Made by a program: the position numbers and the translations under genes. The notes below the pieces were generated by a model. That model worked only from the letters and a program-made list of their open reading frames with translations. It did not search any database and had not been told where the DNA came from. This document shows positions 1 through 7,719 of a stretch of 64,000 nt of DNA, piece after piece; the first letter of the stretch is position 1, and each line of letters starts with the position of its first letter. The stretch is taken from the NCBI RefSeq assembly GCF_028882275.1, contig NZ_JARBUT010000001.1, positions 62,001 through 126,000 of the forward strand. Direction: 5' to 3'. Origin of the DNA: Nocardiopsis sp. N85 (GTDB taxonomy: Bacteria > Actinomycetota > Actinomycetes > Streptosporangiales > Streptosporangiaceae).

Positions 1-1352
1 TCCTCGTGGTCGCAGACGACCTCACCGGTGCCAACGCGACCGGGGCCCGGTTCGCCCGTACCGGTATGCGGGTGGCCACCGTGACCCCCGAACACGTCAG
101 CCGCGTCGCCGGCGACTACGACGTCGTGGTGGCCAACCTCGACAGTCGGCACGTCCCCGCCGAACAGGCCGTCGACCTCATCGCCGACGTCGTGGAGGCG
201 GTCTGGCCGGTGGGCCTGGTGGTCAAGCGCACCGACTCCACCCTGCGCGGCAACATCGGGGCCGAACTGGAGGCCGCCTACCGGGAGGTCCGCGACCGGG
301 TGCCCGCCGGGACCCGGGTCCGGGTGCTGTTCACCCCGGCCTTCCCCGGGAGCGGGCGCACCACGGAGAACGGCGTCCAACTCCTCAACGGAGTCCCCCT
401 CCAGGACACCGAACTCGTCGACGACCCCCTGTGCCCCATGACCACGGGGGTGGTCGCCGACATCGTCGCGGCCCAGACCGGGCTCCCCGTTCGCCACGTC
501 CCGGTCCGCCAGGTCACCCAGAGCATGCTCACCGCCGAACTCCTGGCCGGTGACGAGCCCGTGGTGCTGTGCGACGCCACCACCGAACGGCACCTCACCG
601 ACATCGCCGAGGCCGCCGCGGCCGCCCACCACGAGGACGGCACGGTGTGGGTGTCGGTGGACCCCGGACCGACCGGGGCGCTGCTCGCCTACGCCCTGCG
701 CCTGCGCGGCCAGGCCGGCACGCGCGGCCCCCTCCTGGGGGTCGCCGCCAGCACCACCGACCTGACCCGACGCCAGCTGGCCACGGTGGCGCGCACCGGC
801 GCGGTCCGCTTCGTCGACCTGGACGCGGTCGCCTTCACCGACCCCGAGAGCGACCACGCCGACGAGGTCGCCGTCGAACTCACGGAGAAACTCCTCGCCG
901 CCGGGTTCCCCGACCTGTGCGTACTGCGGGTCATCACGACCTCCGACCGGGTGCGCGCGCTGCCCGTCCGGGCCCGGGCCGAGCTGCCCGGCCGCATCGC
1001 CCGCCTGGTCTCCGACGCCGTCCACGAGATCGCCGACAGCACCGGTGTCCACGCCCTTCCCAGCGGCCTCTACCTCACCGGCGGCGACCTGGTGTCGGGC
1101 CTGTTCGACGAGCTGGGCGTACACGCCTTCGACGTCGGCGGCGAGGTCGTGCCGCTGGCGGTCCACGGCCACATCAGCGGCGGCCCGCTCGACGGCACCC
1201 CGGTCGTGGCCAAGGGCGGTCTGGTCGGCGACGACATCACCCTGGTCGAGTGCCTGGCCAAACTGCGCCGCGCGGTCCAGGCCCGACTGCACCAGGTCCA
1301 TTCCGAGGTCTCCGAGCACGTCGTGCCCACCCTGATCCGCGACCCGGCCTGA
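1..1352 (+). CDS. Four-carbon acid sugar kinase family protein (5' partial)
   Basis: Member of the DUF1537/OtnK-type kinase family, whose characterised members phosphorylate four-carbon sugar acids (threonate, erythronate, oxo-tetronate) with ATP. The N-terminal fingerprint VADDLTGANATG is visible at the first codons, and a glycine-rich C-terminal nucleotide-binding part (YLTGGDLVSG, then GGPLDGTPVVAKGG) is present. The reading frame is open to the left edge and the family normally starts a few residues before this motif (usually I-L-V-V-A-D-D), so the true start lies just outside the window; the GTG at position 6 is probably internal. The usual partner genes (a PdxA-like dehydrogenase, an aldolase) would lie upstream and cannot be seen. 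The gene ends before a terminator shared with the convergent hydrolase. The substrate cannot be assigned from the sequence. Confidence 0.85.
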   Translation, partial: LVVADDLTGANATGARFARTGMRVATVTPEHVSRVAGDYDVVVANLDSRHVPAEQAVDLIADVVEAVWPVGLVVKRTDSTLRGNIGAELEAAYREVRDRVPAGTRVRVLFTPAFPGSGRTTENGVQLLNGVPLQDTELVDDPLCPMTTGVVADIVAAQTGLPVRHVPVRQVTQSMLTAELLAGDEPVVLCDATTERHLTDIAEAAAAAHHEDGTVWVSVDPGPTGALLAYALRLRGQAGTRGPLLGVAASTTDLTRRQLATVARTGAVRFVDLDAVAFTDPESDHADEVAVELTEKLLAAGFPDLCVLRVITTSDRVRALPVRARAELPGRIARLVSDAVHEIADSTGVHALPSGLYLTGGDLVSGLFDELGVHAFDVGGEVVPLAVHGHISGGPLDGTPVVAKGGLVGDDITLVECLAKLRRAVQARLHQVHSEVSEHVVPTLIRDPA

Positions 1353-1361
1353 CGCACGACG

Positions 1362-1391
1362 ACGCCCCCGGTTCGTTCTCTCCGGGGGCGT
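1362..1391. terminator. Bidirectional hairpin terminator
   Basis: A perfect 10-bp stem (ACGCCCCCGG / CCGGGGGCGT) with a 10-nt loop lies between the stops of two convergent genes. There is no U-run, as is usual for high-GC actinomycetes. Confidence 0.7.
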
Positions 1392-1416
1392 TCGTCCGTG
1401 TGCGGACCGGCGCGGG

Positions 1417-2316
1417 TCAGCCTGCCAGGGTGGCGCCCAGGTGGTTGGCGGCCAGCTTCTCGATCCGGCCGGCCAGCACCTCGGGGAACTCCAGCGGCCC
1501 CATGTGCCCGGCGTCGGGCACCTCCACGACCTCCTCGCAGTTCCGCAGGAGGGAGGCCACGTGGTGGGCGTGCCAGGGCGGCGTCATCCGGTCGGCGGTG
1601 CCCGCCACGATCACGGTCGGGGCCGTGATGGCGCGGACCGTCTCGTCCAGGTCCAGGCGGGTCATCATGTCGCCCCAACGGCCGCGCGCCACGCCGTTGC
1701 ACTCGTGCACCATGCGTGCGCACAGGCGCACCATGCGCGGGTCGGCGTCCGGGCTCATCGCGATGAACTTCAGCGCGGCGGTGGTCAGCGCGTTGCGCGG
1801 ACCCAGCGGAAGCGGGGCGCGCAACGTGAGGGCGGTCGCGGCGGCCCGTCCCAGGGCCTTGGGCAGCGGGATCGACGTGGTCCGCTCGGTCAGCTGCGCG
1901 CACCCGGTGTTGGTGAGCAGCACCGCCGCGGCCTTCTCCCGGAAGACCTCGCGGGCGCCGGTGGCCATGATGGTCATCCCGCCCATGCTGTGCCCGGCGA
2001 CCACGGCGCGCTCGCCCTCGGGGACGGTCGCCTCCAGCACCGCGCACAGGTCGTCGGCCAGCTTCTCCTCGGCGTACCCGGCGGGGGTGAGGGGGACGGG
2101 GGTGCGCCCGTGACCGCGCTGGTCGTAGAGCACCACCCGCAGGTTCTGGTCGAGCAACCGGACCACGGGACCCCAGGAGGCCAGCGACGTCGCCCAGCAG
2201 TGGCAGAAGACCACGGTCGGCCCGTCCTCGGGGCCGCGCACCTCGACGTGCAGCGGGGTGCCGTCGTCGGAGCGCACCTGTGTCTCCCGGGCCGGGCCCA
2301 GGTGTCGGATCGCCAT
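1417..2316 (-). CDS. Alpha/beta-fold hydrolase
   Basis: A 299-residue single-domain alpha/beta hydrolase without a signal peptide, so cytoplasmic. The nucleophile elbow G-H-S-M-G-G lies near residue 108, the acid is probably the Asp of AGTADRMTP and the base His of DAGHMG near the C-terminus. The oxyanion-hole region reads VVFCHCWATSLASW. It resembles the non-haem peroxidase/esterase-like group; the substrate is unknown. It is the last gene of the minus-strand oxidative operon (SDR, AurF-like, flavin monooxygenase, DUF4873), 98 bp after the DUF4873 gene. Inference: if the monooxygenase makes an ester or lactone by Baeyer-Villiger oxidation, this hydrolase would be the natural next step. The ATG start at 2316 fits the family's usual N-terminus. 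Confidence 0.85.
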   Translation of the reverse strand: MAIRHLGPARETQVRSDDGTPLHVEVRGPEDGPTVVFCHCWATSLASWGPVVRLLDQNLRVVLYDQRGHGRTPVPLTPAGYAEEKLADDLCAVLEATVPEGERAVVAGHSMGGMTIMATGAREVFREKAAAVLLTNTGCAQLTERTTSIPLPKALGRAAATALTLRAPLPLGPRNALTTAALKFIAMSPDADPRMVRLCARMVHECNGVARGRWGDMMTRLDLDETVRAITAPTVIVAGTADRMTPPWHAHHVASLLRNCEEVVEVPDAGHMGPLEFPEVLAGRIEKLAANHLGATLAG

Positions 2317-2414
2317 CGGGGGTACCTCTCACTCAGGGGGAACGGCGCGGCGGGCCGTGCCGCCGTGCCATGGGGGGCGGGCCGACGCGCGGCCCGGGGA
2401 GGTGACGGTGGGGG

Positions 2415-2765
2415 TCAGTCGAGGAGATCGCTCAGGTCGATCCGCGGGACCGGGTAGGGAGGGGTGCCCGAGCCGTTGATCGGGTGGCCGCCCCACAGGT
2501 TGGCCTCGGCCAGGGTCCCGGTGCCCTCGTGACCGTCGGGGGTCCGGACCAGGACCGCGCGCACACCGCTCTCGTAGGCCGCGGTGACCTCGGGGGAGGG
2601 CGACAGCCGTCCCGACCACCGGTAGTCGCCGGTCAACGGGGAGAAGTGCCCGGCCACGTGGCACCGTGCGCCGATCGGCTCGGCGGAGGGCCTCCCCTCG
2701 CCGTCGAGGGGGGTGAGGGTCACCTCGCCCCGGTACTCCTCTTCGTCGTCGTCGAATCCGCTCAT
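2415..2765 (-). CDS. DUF4873 domain protein
   Basis: A 116-residue protein recognised as a DUF4873 member by the pattern Y-R-G ... G-H-F-S-P-L-T-G-D-Y-R-W-S-G-R-L followed by a WGG motif near the end. The family has no known function; it occurs alone or fused to flavin monooxygenases in actinobacteria. Here its ATG overlaps the stop of the monooxygenase gene (ATGA), which indicates translational coupling and a job linked to that enzyme, perhaps as an accessory or substrate-binding subunit (inference). The N-terminus is acidic (DDDEEE). No membrane segment or signal peptide is visible. Confidence 0.8.
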   Translation of the reverse strand: MSGFDDDEEEYRGEVTLTPLDGEGRPSAEPIGARCHVAGHFSPLTGDYRWSGRLSPSPEVTAAYESGVRAVLVRTPDGHEGTGTLAEANLWGGHPINGSGTPPYPVPRIDLSDLLD

Positions 2766-4321
2766 GTCGTCCTCCTTCGCCTCGGGGGTCGGGCCGCACC
2801 GCGGACCCGGTCGCGCCCGGACCTGCGGGCGCGGTCGACCCGCAGGTCGTAGTTGTGCGGGTCGAACCAACGGGTGCGCAGGGCGAAGTTCCAGGTGAAG
2901 GTGGGCCACAGGGTGGTGTTGCGGCCCTGCTCGTTGAGGTACCAGCTGTCGCAGCCGCCGGTCACCCACACGGTGCCCTCCATGCTCTCGGCGACCATGG
3001 CGTTGTAGGAGCGTTGGGCCTCCGGGCGTACGTCGAGGCGGTCCAGTCCCTGCCTGCACAGGTACTTGAGCGCCTCCATCGTGTACCGGATCTGGGCCTC
3101 GATCATGAAGACCTGGGAGGTGTGCCCCAGCCCGGTGTTGGGCCCGGCGAGGATGAAGGCGTTGGGGAACCCGGCGACGGTGGTGCCGCGGAAGGCCTGC
3201 GCGTCGGTGCCCCAGTGGTCGGCCAGGGAACGGCCGTCGGAGTCGAAGACACGGCGGGCGACGGGCGGGTCGCTCACGTGGAAGCCGGTGCCGAGGATGA
3301 TCGTGTCGACCTCGTGCTCGGTCTCCTTCCCGGAGGCGTCCCGGGTGATGATCGAGTTCGGGCGGATCTCGACGATGCCGTCGGTGACCACGTCCACGTT
3401 GGGCCGCGCCAGCGCCGGATAGTAGTCGTTGGACATCAGGATGCGCTTGCACCCGGCACGGAAGTCCGGGGTGACCTTGGCGCGCAGCCCGGGGTCCTTG
3501 ATGCCGCGGGCGATGTTGGCCCGGCCGAGCCGCTCCACGATCGACAGCAGTCTCGGGTTCTTGGCGAAACCGAAGACGTAGGTCTCCCGGCCCCAGTAGA
3601 TGCTCTTGCGGGCGATCTGCCGGGCGATCGGGAGGTTCCGGTACAGCAGGCTCTCGACCTTGGTGATGTCGCGGTCGTGGCGGAACATCACCCAGGGGGC
3701 GGTGCGCTGGAACAGCGTCATCCGGCCGACCTTCGGCTGGATCCGCGGCACGAACTGGATGGCGGAGGCGCCGGTGCCGATCACCGCGACCCGGCGACCG
3801 GTGAGATCGTGGTCGTGGTCCCAGTCCGCCGAGTGGAACATCGTGCCCTCGAACGTGTCGATCCCCTTGATGTCGGGGCGGGAGGGATCGGCGAGCGGAC
3901 CGGCACCGCTGACCAGGAACTGGGCGGTGATCGTGCCCTGGGAGGTCTCGATCCGCCAGCGGTTGTCCCCGGGCTCCCAGTGGGCGGAGAGCACCTCGTG
4001 CCCGTAACGCACGTGCTTCGGGATGCCGTACTCCCCGGCGACCCGCTTCATGTAGGCGAGGATCTCGGGCTGGGGGGAGAAGGTCCGGCTCCAGCCGGGG
4101 TTGAGCGCGAAGGAGAACGAGTACAGGTGTGAGGGGACGTCGCAGGCCGCACCCGGGTAGGAGTTGTCGCGCCAGGTGCCGCCGATGTCGTCGGCGCGTT
4201 CCAGGATCACGAAGTCCCCGGGGTCCCGAAGCCCGGCCTGCCTGAGCCGGACGGCCATGCCGAGCCCGGCGAAACCGGACCCGATGATGGCCACCCGGAA
4301 ATGCGGTGGTGCGTCGGTCAC
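2762..4321 (-). CDS. Flavin-containing monooxygenase, Baeyer-Villiger type
   Basis: A 519-residue class B flavoprotein monooxygenase if started at the GTG at 4321, which puts the FAD-binding Rossmann motif (VAIIGSGFAGLGMAVRL) at residue 8 as expected. A longer open frame upstream runs into the hairpin array and has no family similarity, so I reject it. The second Rossmann motif for NADPH is VAVIGTGASAIQF. Between them is the Baeyer-Villiger fingerprint F-x-G-x-x-x-H-x-x-x-W-(P/D), here F-E-G-T-M-F-H-S-A-D-W-D. The enzyme would insert oxygen next to a ketone or oxidise a soft nucleophile with NADPH and O2. The C-terminal tail is Arg-rich. It is coupled to the DUF4873 gene and sits downstream of the AurF-like gene beyond a 261-bp gap filled with hairpins. 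The substrate is unknown; lipid or terpenoid ketones are plausible. Confidence 0.88.
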   Translation of the reverse strand: MTDAPPHFRVAIIGSGFAGLGMAVRLRQAGLRDPGDFVILERADDIGGTWRDNSYPGAACDVPSHLYSFSFALNPGWSRTFSPQPEILAYMKRVAGEYGIPKHVRYGHEVLSAHWEPGDNRWRIETSQGTITAQFLVSGAGPLADPSRPDIKGIDTFEGTMFHSADWDHDHDLTGRRVAVIGTGASAIQFVPRIQPKVGRMTLFQRTAPWVMFRHDRDITKVESLLYRNLPIARQIARKSIYWGRETYVFGFAKNPRLLSIVERLGRANIARGIKDPGLRAKVTPDFRAGCKRILMSNDYYPALARPNVDVVTDGIVEIRPNSIITRDASGKETEHEVDTIILGTGFHVSDPPVARRVFDSDGRSLADHWGTDAQAFRGTTVAGFPNAFILAGPNTGLGHTSQVFMIEAQIRYTMEALKYLCRQGLDRLDVRPEAQRSYNAMVAESMEGTVWVTGGCDSWYLNEQGRNTTLWPTFTWNFALRTRWFDPHNYDLRVDRARRSGRDRVRGAARPPRRRRTT

Positions 4322-4382
4322 TGTCCATCCCTTCGTGCGACCGGACCGCGGGTGGGATCCTTCGCGGGCCGGGTGATGTGGT

Positions 4383-4545
4383 CCCCCGGGGGCGTGGCGC
4401 GTTTCGCCCCCGGGGGAGTGCCGCCCCGGAGGGGGTGGCGCGTTCCACCCTCCGGGGAGCCGACTCTCGGGGACGTGGCGCGTTCGCCCCCGAGAGGTCG
4501 GGTCCACCGTCGGAGGACGTGGCGCGTTTCGCCTTCCGACGGTGG
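4383..4545 (-). repeat. Array of four tandem hairpins with one invariant loop
   Basis: Four inverted repeats stand head to tail at 4383-4416, 4424-4457, 4464-4496 and 4504-4545. Each has a different stem, written on the plus strand CCCCCGGGGGC, CCCCGGAGGG, CTCTCGGGG and CCACCGTCGGA, each matched by its own complement. All four carry the same loop core GTGGCGCGTT, at 4394, 4435, 4475 and 4519. In the sense of the minus-strand operon the loop reads (A)AACGCGCCA, closed by CG pairs in three units. Pairing is kept while stem bases change completely, which indicates selection on structure. The period of 40-44 bp is not a multiple of three and the array lies between two genes of one operon, so it acts as RNA or DNA structure, not as protein. 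The function is unknown; attenuation, mRNA processing or protein binding are possible. Confidence 0.85.
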
Positions 4546-4554
4546 GGTTCGTGG

Positions 4555-4575
4555 GGTGCCCCGAGGAGGGGCACC
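4555..4575 (-). terminator. Hairpin just after the AurF-like gene
   Basis: An 8-bp perfect stem (GGTGCCCC / GGGGCACC) with loop GAGGA stands 7 bp beyond the stop of the diiron oxygenase gene. It lacks the loop core of the neighbouring array. It may be a partial terminator or an RNA-stabilising 3' end inside the operon. Confidence 0.45.
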
Positions 4576-4582
4576 GGTGGGA

Positions 4583-5497
4583 TCACCGGCCCAGGAGGCC
4601 GGCCTTCTTCCAGAAGTGGCGGCCCAGACCGCTGATCGCGTCGGCGGTCTCCAGCGTGCCGACGACCTTGCGGGCGGCCCAGGTCTTGGTGTCGATCCAG
4701 TGGGGGTTGGACCGCGCGGCCTCGTACGCCTCGCGCGGGTCCAGGCCGACCTGCTCGTAGACCTTCGGGTTGATCAGGCGCGTCGCCGAGTAATACGTGA
4801 CCAGGCCCAGGACGAGCTTGCTGTAGGCCCTGTTGAGGGGGCCGCGCCGGACCCAGTCCCGCTGGAACTCCTCGCGGGCGTAGCGCATGTGGCGCGCCTC
4901 CTCGGTCACGTGGATGCGCGCGACCGAGCGGACCAGGGGCAGGATCTGCTCGTCGGGAACGGCCTCGCGCTGGAGCTGGTCCAGGACCTCTTCGACGAAC
5001 AGGGCGCCGGCGAAGATCAGCGGCCCGTGCGCGATGGCCTTGAAGAGTCGGCCCAGGTGGTAGGCGACGGGGTCGAGCCGGTGGGTGTGCCAGCCGAGCT
5101 TCTCCACCATCTTCGCGAACATCACCGTGTGGCGGCACTCGTCGGCGATCTCGGTGTAGGCGTACTGGACGTGCAACGTGGTGGGGTCGTTGCGGTAGGC
5201 GTGGCGCACCAGCATCTGCATGAGGATGGTCTCGAACCAGATGCCGATGGTCGCGACGCTGGCGACCTCCAGCCGGCTCAGCTCCTTGCGCTTCTCCTCA
5301 CTGAGGGAGTCCCACAGCGGGGTGCCGTAGATGGAGATCCGCTCGGGACGGATGGCCCACATGTCGGGGTCGACGGGGGCCTCCCAGTCGATCTCGACGA
5401 GCGGGTCGAAGGAGGCCTTGGCCGAGCCGCGCAGGAGGCGCTTGGCGATGTCCTCCCGGTCGGTGATCTTGGGCTTGGCGGTGATCTCTGCGGTCAT
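4583..5497 (-). CDS. AurF-family diiron oxygenase
   Basis: A 304-residue member of the p-aminobenzoate N-oxygenase (AurF) family of non-haem diiron enzymes. The metal ligands expected for AurF can be traced: Glu of WFETILMQML, E-x-x-H in ADECRHTVMF, Glu of FVEEVLDQLQ, and the H-x3-E-x2-H set in R-I-H-V-T-E-E-A-R-H, with the same spacing as AurF His223/Glu227/His230. An active diiron site is therefore likely. The start is the ATG at 5497 behind a strong GAGGAGG site, 11 bp after the SDR stop, so the two genes are co-transcribed. AurF relatives oxidise amines or C-H bonds. In this context (SDR, flavin monooxygenase, hydrolase) a hydroxylation or desaturation of a lipid-like substrate is an inference only. 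Confidence 0.85.
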   Translation of the reverse strand: MTAEITAKPKITDREDIAKRLLRGSAKASFDPLVEIDWEAPVDPDMWAIRPERISIYGTPLWDSLSEEKRKELSRLEVASVATIGIWFETILMQMLVRHAYRNDPTTLHVQYAYTEIADECRHTVMFAKMVEKLGWHTHRLDPVAYHLGRLFKAIAHGPLIFAGALFVEEVLDQLQREAVPDEQILPLVRSVARIHVTEEARHMRYAREEFQRDWVRRGPLNRAYSKLVLGLVTYYSATRLINPKVYEQVGLDPREAYEAARSNPHWIDTKTWAARKVVGTLETADAISGLGRHFWKKAGLLGR

Positions 5498-5508
5498 TGT
5501 CGTCCTCC

Positions 5509-6363
5509 TCAGGACGCCGTCGGCTGGGGTGCGGGGCTGCCGTGACGTGCGTGGAGTCCCTGGGCGATCTCCGCGTCCGCGAAGGCGCCGTCGGCGAGGA
5601 GCAGACCGATCTGGAAGGAGGCGATCTGCTCGGTCGTGCCGGGGAAGTGCCGGAACAGGTGGAGTCCGGCGGTTCCGAGCGCGGTCGAGGCCACGTCGCG
5701 CGGTGCGCGCCCGGCTCCGGCGGCCCGGACCACGGCCATGACGGTGTCGCGTTCCGTTTCGGCGGGGACGAGGCCGTCGAGCGCGACGCCGGTGGCGCGG
5801 GAACTGTTGTGGATCGGGGTGTCCACGTAACCGGGGTAGACGGTGGTGACCCCGATGTGACTGCCGTACTCGGCGCGCAGGCAGTCCGCGTAGGCGGTGA
5901 CCGCGCGCTTGGACACCGTGTAGGCGCCGGCGAACGGCAGTTGGAGGTGGGAGAGCAGGGAGGCGGTGATGACGACGCGCCCCCGGCTCCGGAGGAGGGC
6001 CGGCATGGCGGCGGCGGTGACCCGCCAGGTGCCCAGCAGGTTGACCTCCAGGGCCTGGTGGACGTGGACGTCCGGGGCCCGGCCGATGTCCACCGCCGGG
6101 CCGACGCCCGCGTAGTGGACGAGCAGGTCCAGGTGGCCGCCGAGCCGTTCGACGGCCTCGGCGACGCCCTGGCGTACCTGCTCGTCGTCGGTGATGTCGC
6201 ATCCGATGACACCCGGAGCGGGCTTGAGGTCGATGCCGATGACGTTCACGCCGAGGTGACGCAGGACGGCCACGGTGGAAACGCCGAACGCCCCGGAGGC
6301 GCCGGTGACGATGGCGTTCTGCCCGGTCAACCTGCGCAGGTGGCGCGGCAAGGGGGTCGTCAT
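5509..6363 (-). CDS. Short-chain dehydrogenase/reductase (SDR)
   Basis: A 284-residue SDR with the cofactor motif TGASGAFG near residue 19 and the catalytic Y-x-x-x-K in YTVSKRA. The acidic residue after beta-2 (GIDLKPA) favours NAD(H). The usual N-N-A-G structural motif is changed to H-Y-A-G (LLVHYAGVGP), so the Asn normally held there is missing. The C-terminus is longer than in classical SDRs. It is the first gene of the minus-strand operon, and its promoter holds one copy of the shared dyad at 6394-6411, about 30 bp upstream of the ATG. It is likely an alcohol/ketone oxidoreductase feeding the next oxygenases. Confidence 0.87.
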   Translation of the reverse strand: MTTPLPRHLRRLTGQNAIVTGASGAFGVSTVAVLRHLGVNVIGIDLKPAPGVIGCDITDDEQVRQGVAEAVERLGGHLDLLVHYAGVGPAVDIGRAPDVHVHQALEVNLLGTWRVTAAAMPALLRSRGRVVITASLLSHLQLPFAGAYTVSKRAVTAYADCLRAEYGSHIGVTTVYPGYVDTPIHNSSRATGVALDGLVPAETERDTVMAVVRAAGAGRAPRDVASTALGTAGLHLFRHFPGTTEQIASFQIGLLLADGAFADAEIAQGLHARHGSPAPQPTAS

Positions 6364-6393
6364 GTGATCTCCTCCACAGTCATTGCCGGAACG

Positions 6394-6411
6394 TTACAAC
6401 GAGTATTGTCA
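6394..6411. promoter_or_regulatory. Putative operator, copy 1
   Basis: TTACAA-CGAGTA-TTGTCA, an imperfect dyad (5 of 6 arm positions) about 30 bp upstream of the SDR start. It matches the other two copies in arm sequence and 6-bp spacer. Confidence 0.6.
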
Positions 6412-6744
6412 CAATGCAATGGGGTGTCGTCGGAAATTTACTCGTGGGTAAGTTCCGGGGCCGGGGAGGGGCGCGCGCCGTGGTCGTGGGTGAAAGGGGC
6501 GGCGGGAGGGCCTGGCGGGGCCGCCCCCGAGGGCTCTCTCGCGAGCGGTTCCGTGGGAGCGTCCGAGGGGTGATGATGGTGTCACCCGTCGATCTCGTGG
6601 ATTGCGGACGATCCTGAAGTGAATTTCGAGAAGTCCCCGCGCGATCGAAGGGACGTGGTCCACTATGGGATCGAGTCCCGATCGCCCGTAGGGATGTTCC
6701 TCCCTGGGGTGGATGTGCGGGTTCTTGCGTTCCTGTCGCAAACG

Positions 6745-6762
6745 TGACAACGTCTGTTGTCA
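6745..6762. promoter_or_regulatory. Putative operator, copy 2
   Basis: TGACAA-CGTCTG-TTGTCA, a perfect dyad that extends to 7-bp arms TGACAAC / GTTGTCA. It lies 69-86 bp upstream of the MerR-type gene, which suggests autoregulation. Confidence 0.65.
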
Positions 6763-6830
6763 TGGTCTAAAACGTCCAGGGCGGGAAGATACTGACAAGT
6801 AAGGTTCCAGGGTGTCTCTAGGCTGGTCCC

Positions 6831-7619
6831 ATGGCCGAATACCGCATTGACGAACTCGCCCGGCTGGCCGATACGACGGTGCGCAACGTCCGGGTGTACC
6901 AGGATCGAGGGCTGCTCGCCCCTCCCCGCAGGGAGGGCCGCGTGGGCATCTACTCCGAGGCGCACCTGGCACGTCTGCGGCTGATCGGCCAACTGCTCCG
7001 ACGCGGCTACACCTTCGCCAACATCGGCGAGATGTTCCAGGTGTGGGAGCGTGGCGGCGACCTCTCCGAGATCCTCGGTTTCGAATCGGCGATCGGCGAC
7101 GCCTGGAGCGACGAGATCGCCGACTACCTCACCCTCGGGGACCTGCGCGACCTCTTCGGCAAGGGCGTGACGCCCAAGACGATAAAGCGCGCCCTGGACC
7201 TCGGCGTGATCGAACGCGACGGCCTGCGGTTCCGTGTGCCCAGCCCCCGGCTCCTGCACGCCGGCGTCGAACTGGTGCGCATGGGCATGACCGTGGCCTC
7301 CGTGCTGGACATCGCCGAGAACCTGCGTGACAAGATCGGTCACGTCGCCGAGCACATGACCCGCCTGGTCGCCGACCACATCATCGCCGAGTACGCCCCC
7401 GGCACGGTGCTGCGCACCGAGGACCCCGCCGAGGTCGCCGAGGCGATCCGCAAGGTCCGCCCGCTCGCCCAGCAGGCCGTCGACGCGGTCCTGGCCCAGG
7501 AGATGGCCGAGCAGTTGACCAACGTCATGGGCGAGCACTTCGCCGACGCGATGGAACTCCTCAACCGCGAACGCGACGGCCTCCCCGCCGCCTCCCCCGA
7601 GCCCGGAACACGGGCCTGA
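6831..7619 (+). CDS. MerR-family transcriptional regulator
   Basis: A 262-residue regulator. The N-terminus (YRIDELARLADTTVRNVRVY) is the typical MerR helix-turn-helix, followed by the wing and the RGLLAPPRREGRVGIYSEAH segment. The remaining 180 residues are a helical effector domain that I do not recognise, with no visible metal-binding cysteine pair, so an organic ligand is more likely than a metal. It is transcribed away from the oxidative operon and followed by two strong hairpins. Three copies of one dyad near it (6394, 6745, 9663) would be its operators. Inference: it controls itself, the SDR-AurF-monooxygenase operon and the GMC oxidoreductase in response to the substrate or product. 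Confidence 0.87.
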   Translation: MAEYRIDELARLADTTVRNVRVYQDRGLLAPPRREGRVGIYSEAHLARLRLIGQLLRRGYTFANIGEMFQVWERGGDLSEILGFESAIGDAWSDEIADYLTLGDLRDLFGKGVTPKTIKRALDLGVIERDGLRFRVPSPRLLHAGVELVRMGMTVASVLDIAENLRDKIGHVAEHMTRLVADHIIAEYAPGTVLRTEDPAEVAEAIRKVRPLAQQAVDAVLAQEMAEQLTNVMGEHFADAMELLNRERDGLPAASPEPGTRA

Positions 7620-7638
7620 GACCCCCTCCACCGACTTC

Positions 7639-7669
7639 ACGGGCCCGGACGTCCCCCGTCCGGGCCCGT
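7639..7669. terminator. Strong bidirectional terminator
   Basis: A 13-bp perfect stem (ACGGGCCCGGACG and its complement) with loop TCCCC stands between the convergent MerR-type and GMC genes. Confidence 0.75.
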
Positions 7670-7676
7670 TCGCGTC

Positions 7677-7706
7677 CCCCGGGGGCGGGCCCGCCCGCCC
7701 CCGGGG
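7677..7706. terminator. Second hairpin of the same intergenic gap
   Basis: A 13-bp stem CCCCGGGGGCGGG / CCCGCCCCCGGGG with loop CCCG, 13 bp before the stop of the GMC gene. It probably serves that minus-strand gene. Confidence 0.65.
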
Positions 7707-7719
7707 ACCGTTGTCCCGC

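Larger units (their letters stand above)
6364..6830. promoter_or_regulatory. Divergent promoter region, SDR operon / MerR regulator
   Basis: This gap of 467 bp has no convincing gene. It separates the divergent SDR operon and regulator gene and carries one dyad near each end (6394-6411 and 6745-6762). The middle, about 6450-6560, is GC-rich and shows nothing I can interpret. Confidence 0.7.

Noticed and set aside
4322..4507. Longer N-terminus for the flavin monooxygenase starting at 4507
   Set aside because: It would read through the hairpin array, has no similarity to the family and would put the FAD motif 70 residues in; the GTG at 4321 fits.
4383..4545. CRISPR array or coding tandem repeat
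   Set aside because: Units are self-complementary with variable stems, lack constant repeats with unique spacers, and the period is not a multiple of three.
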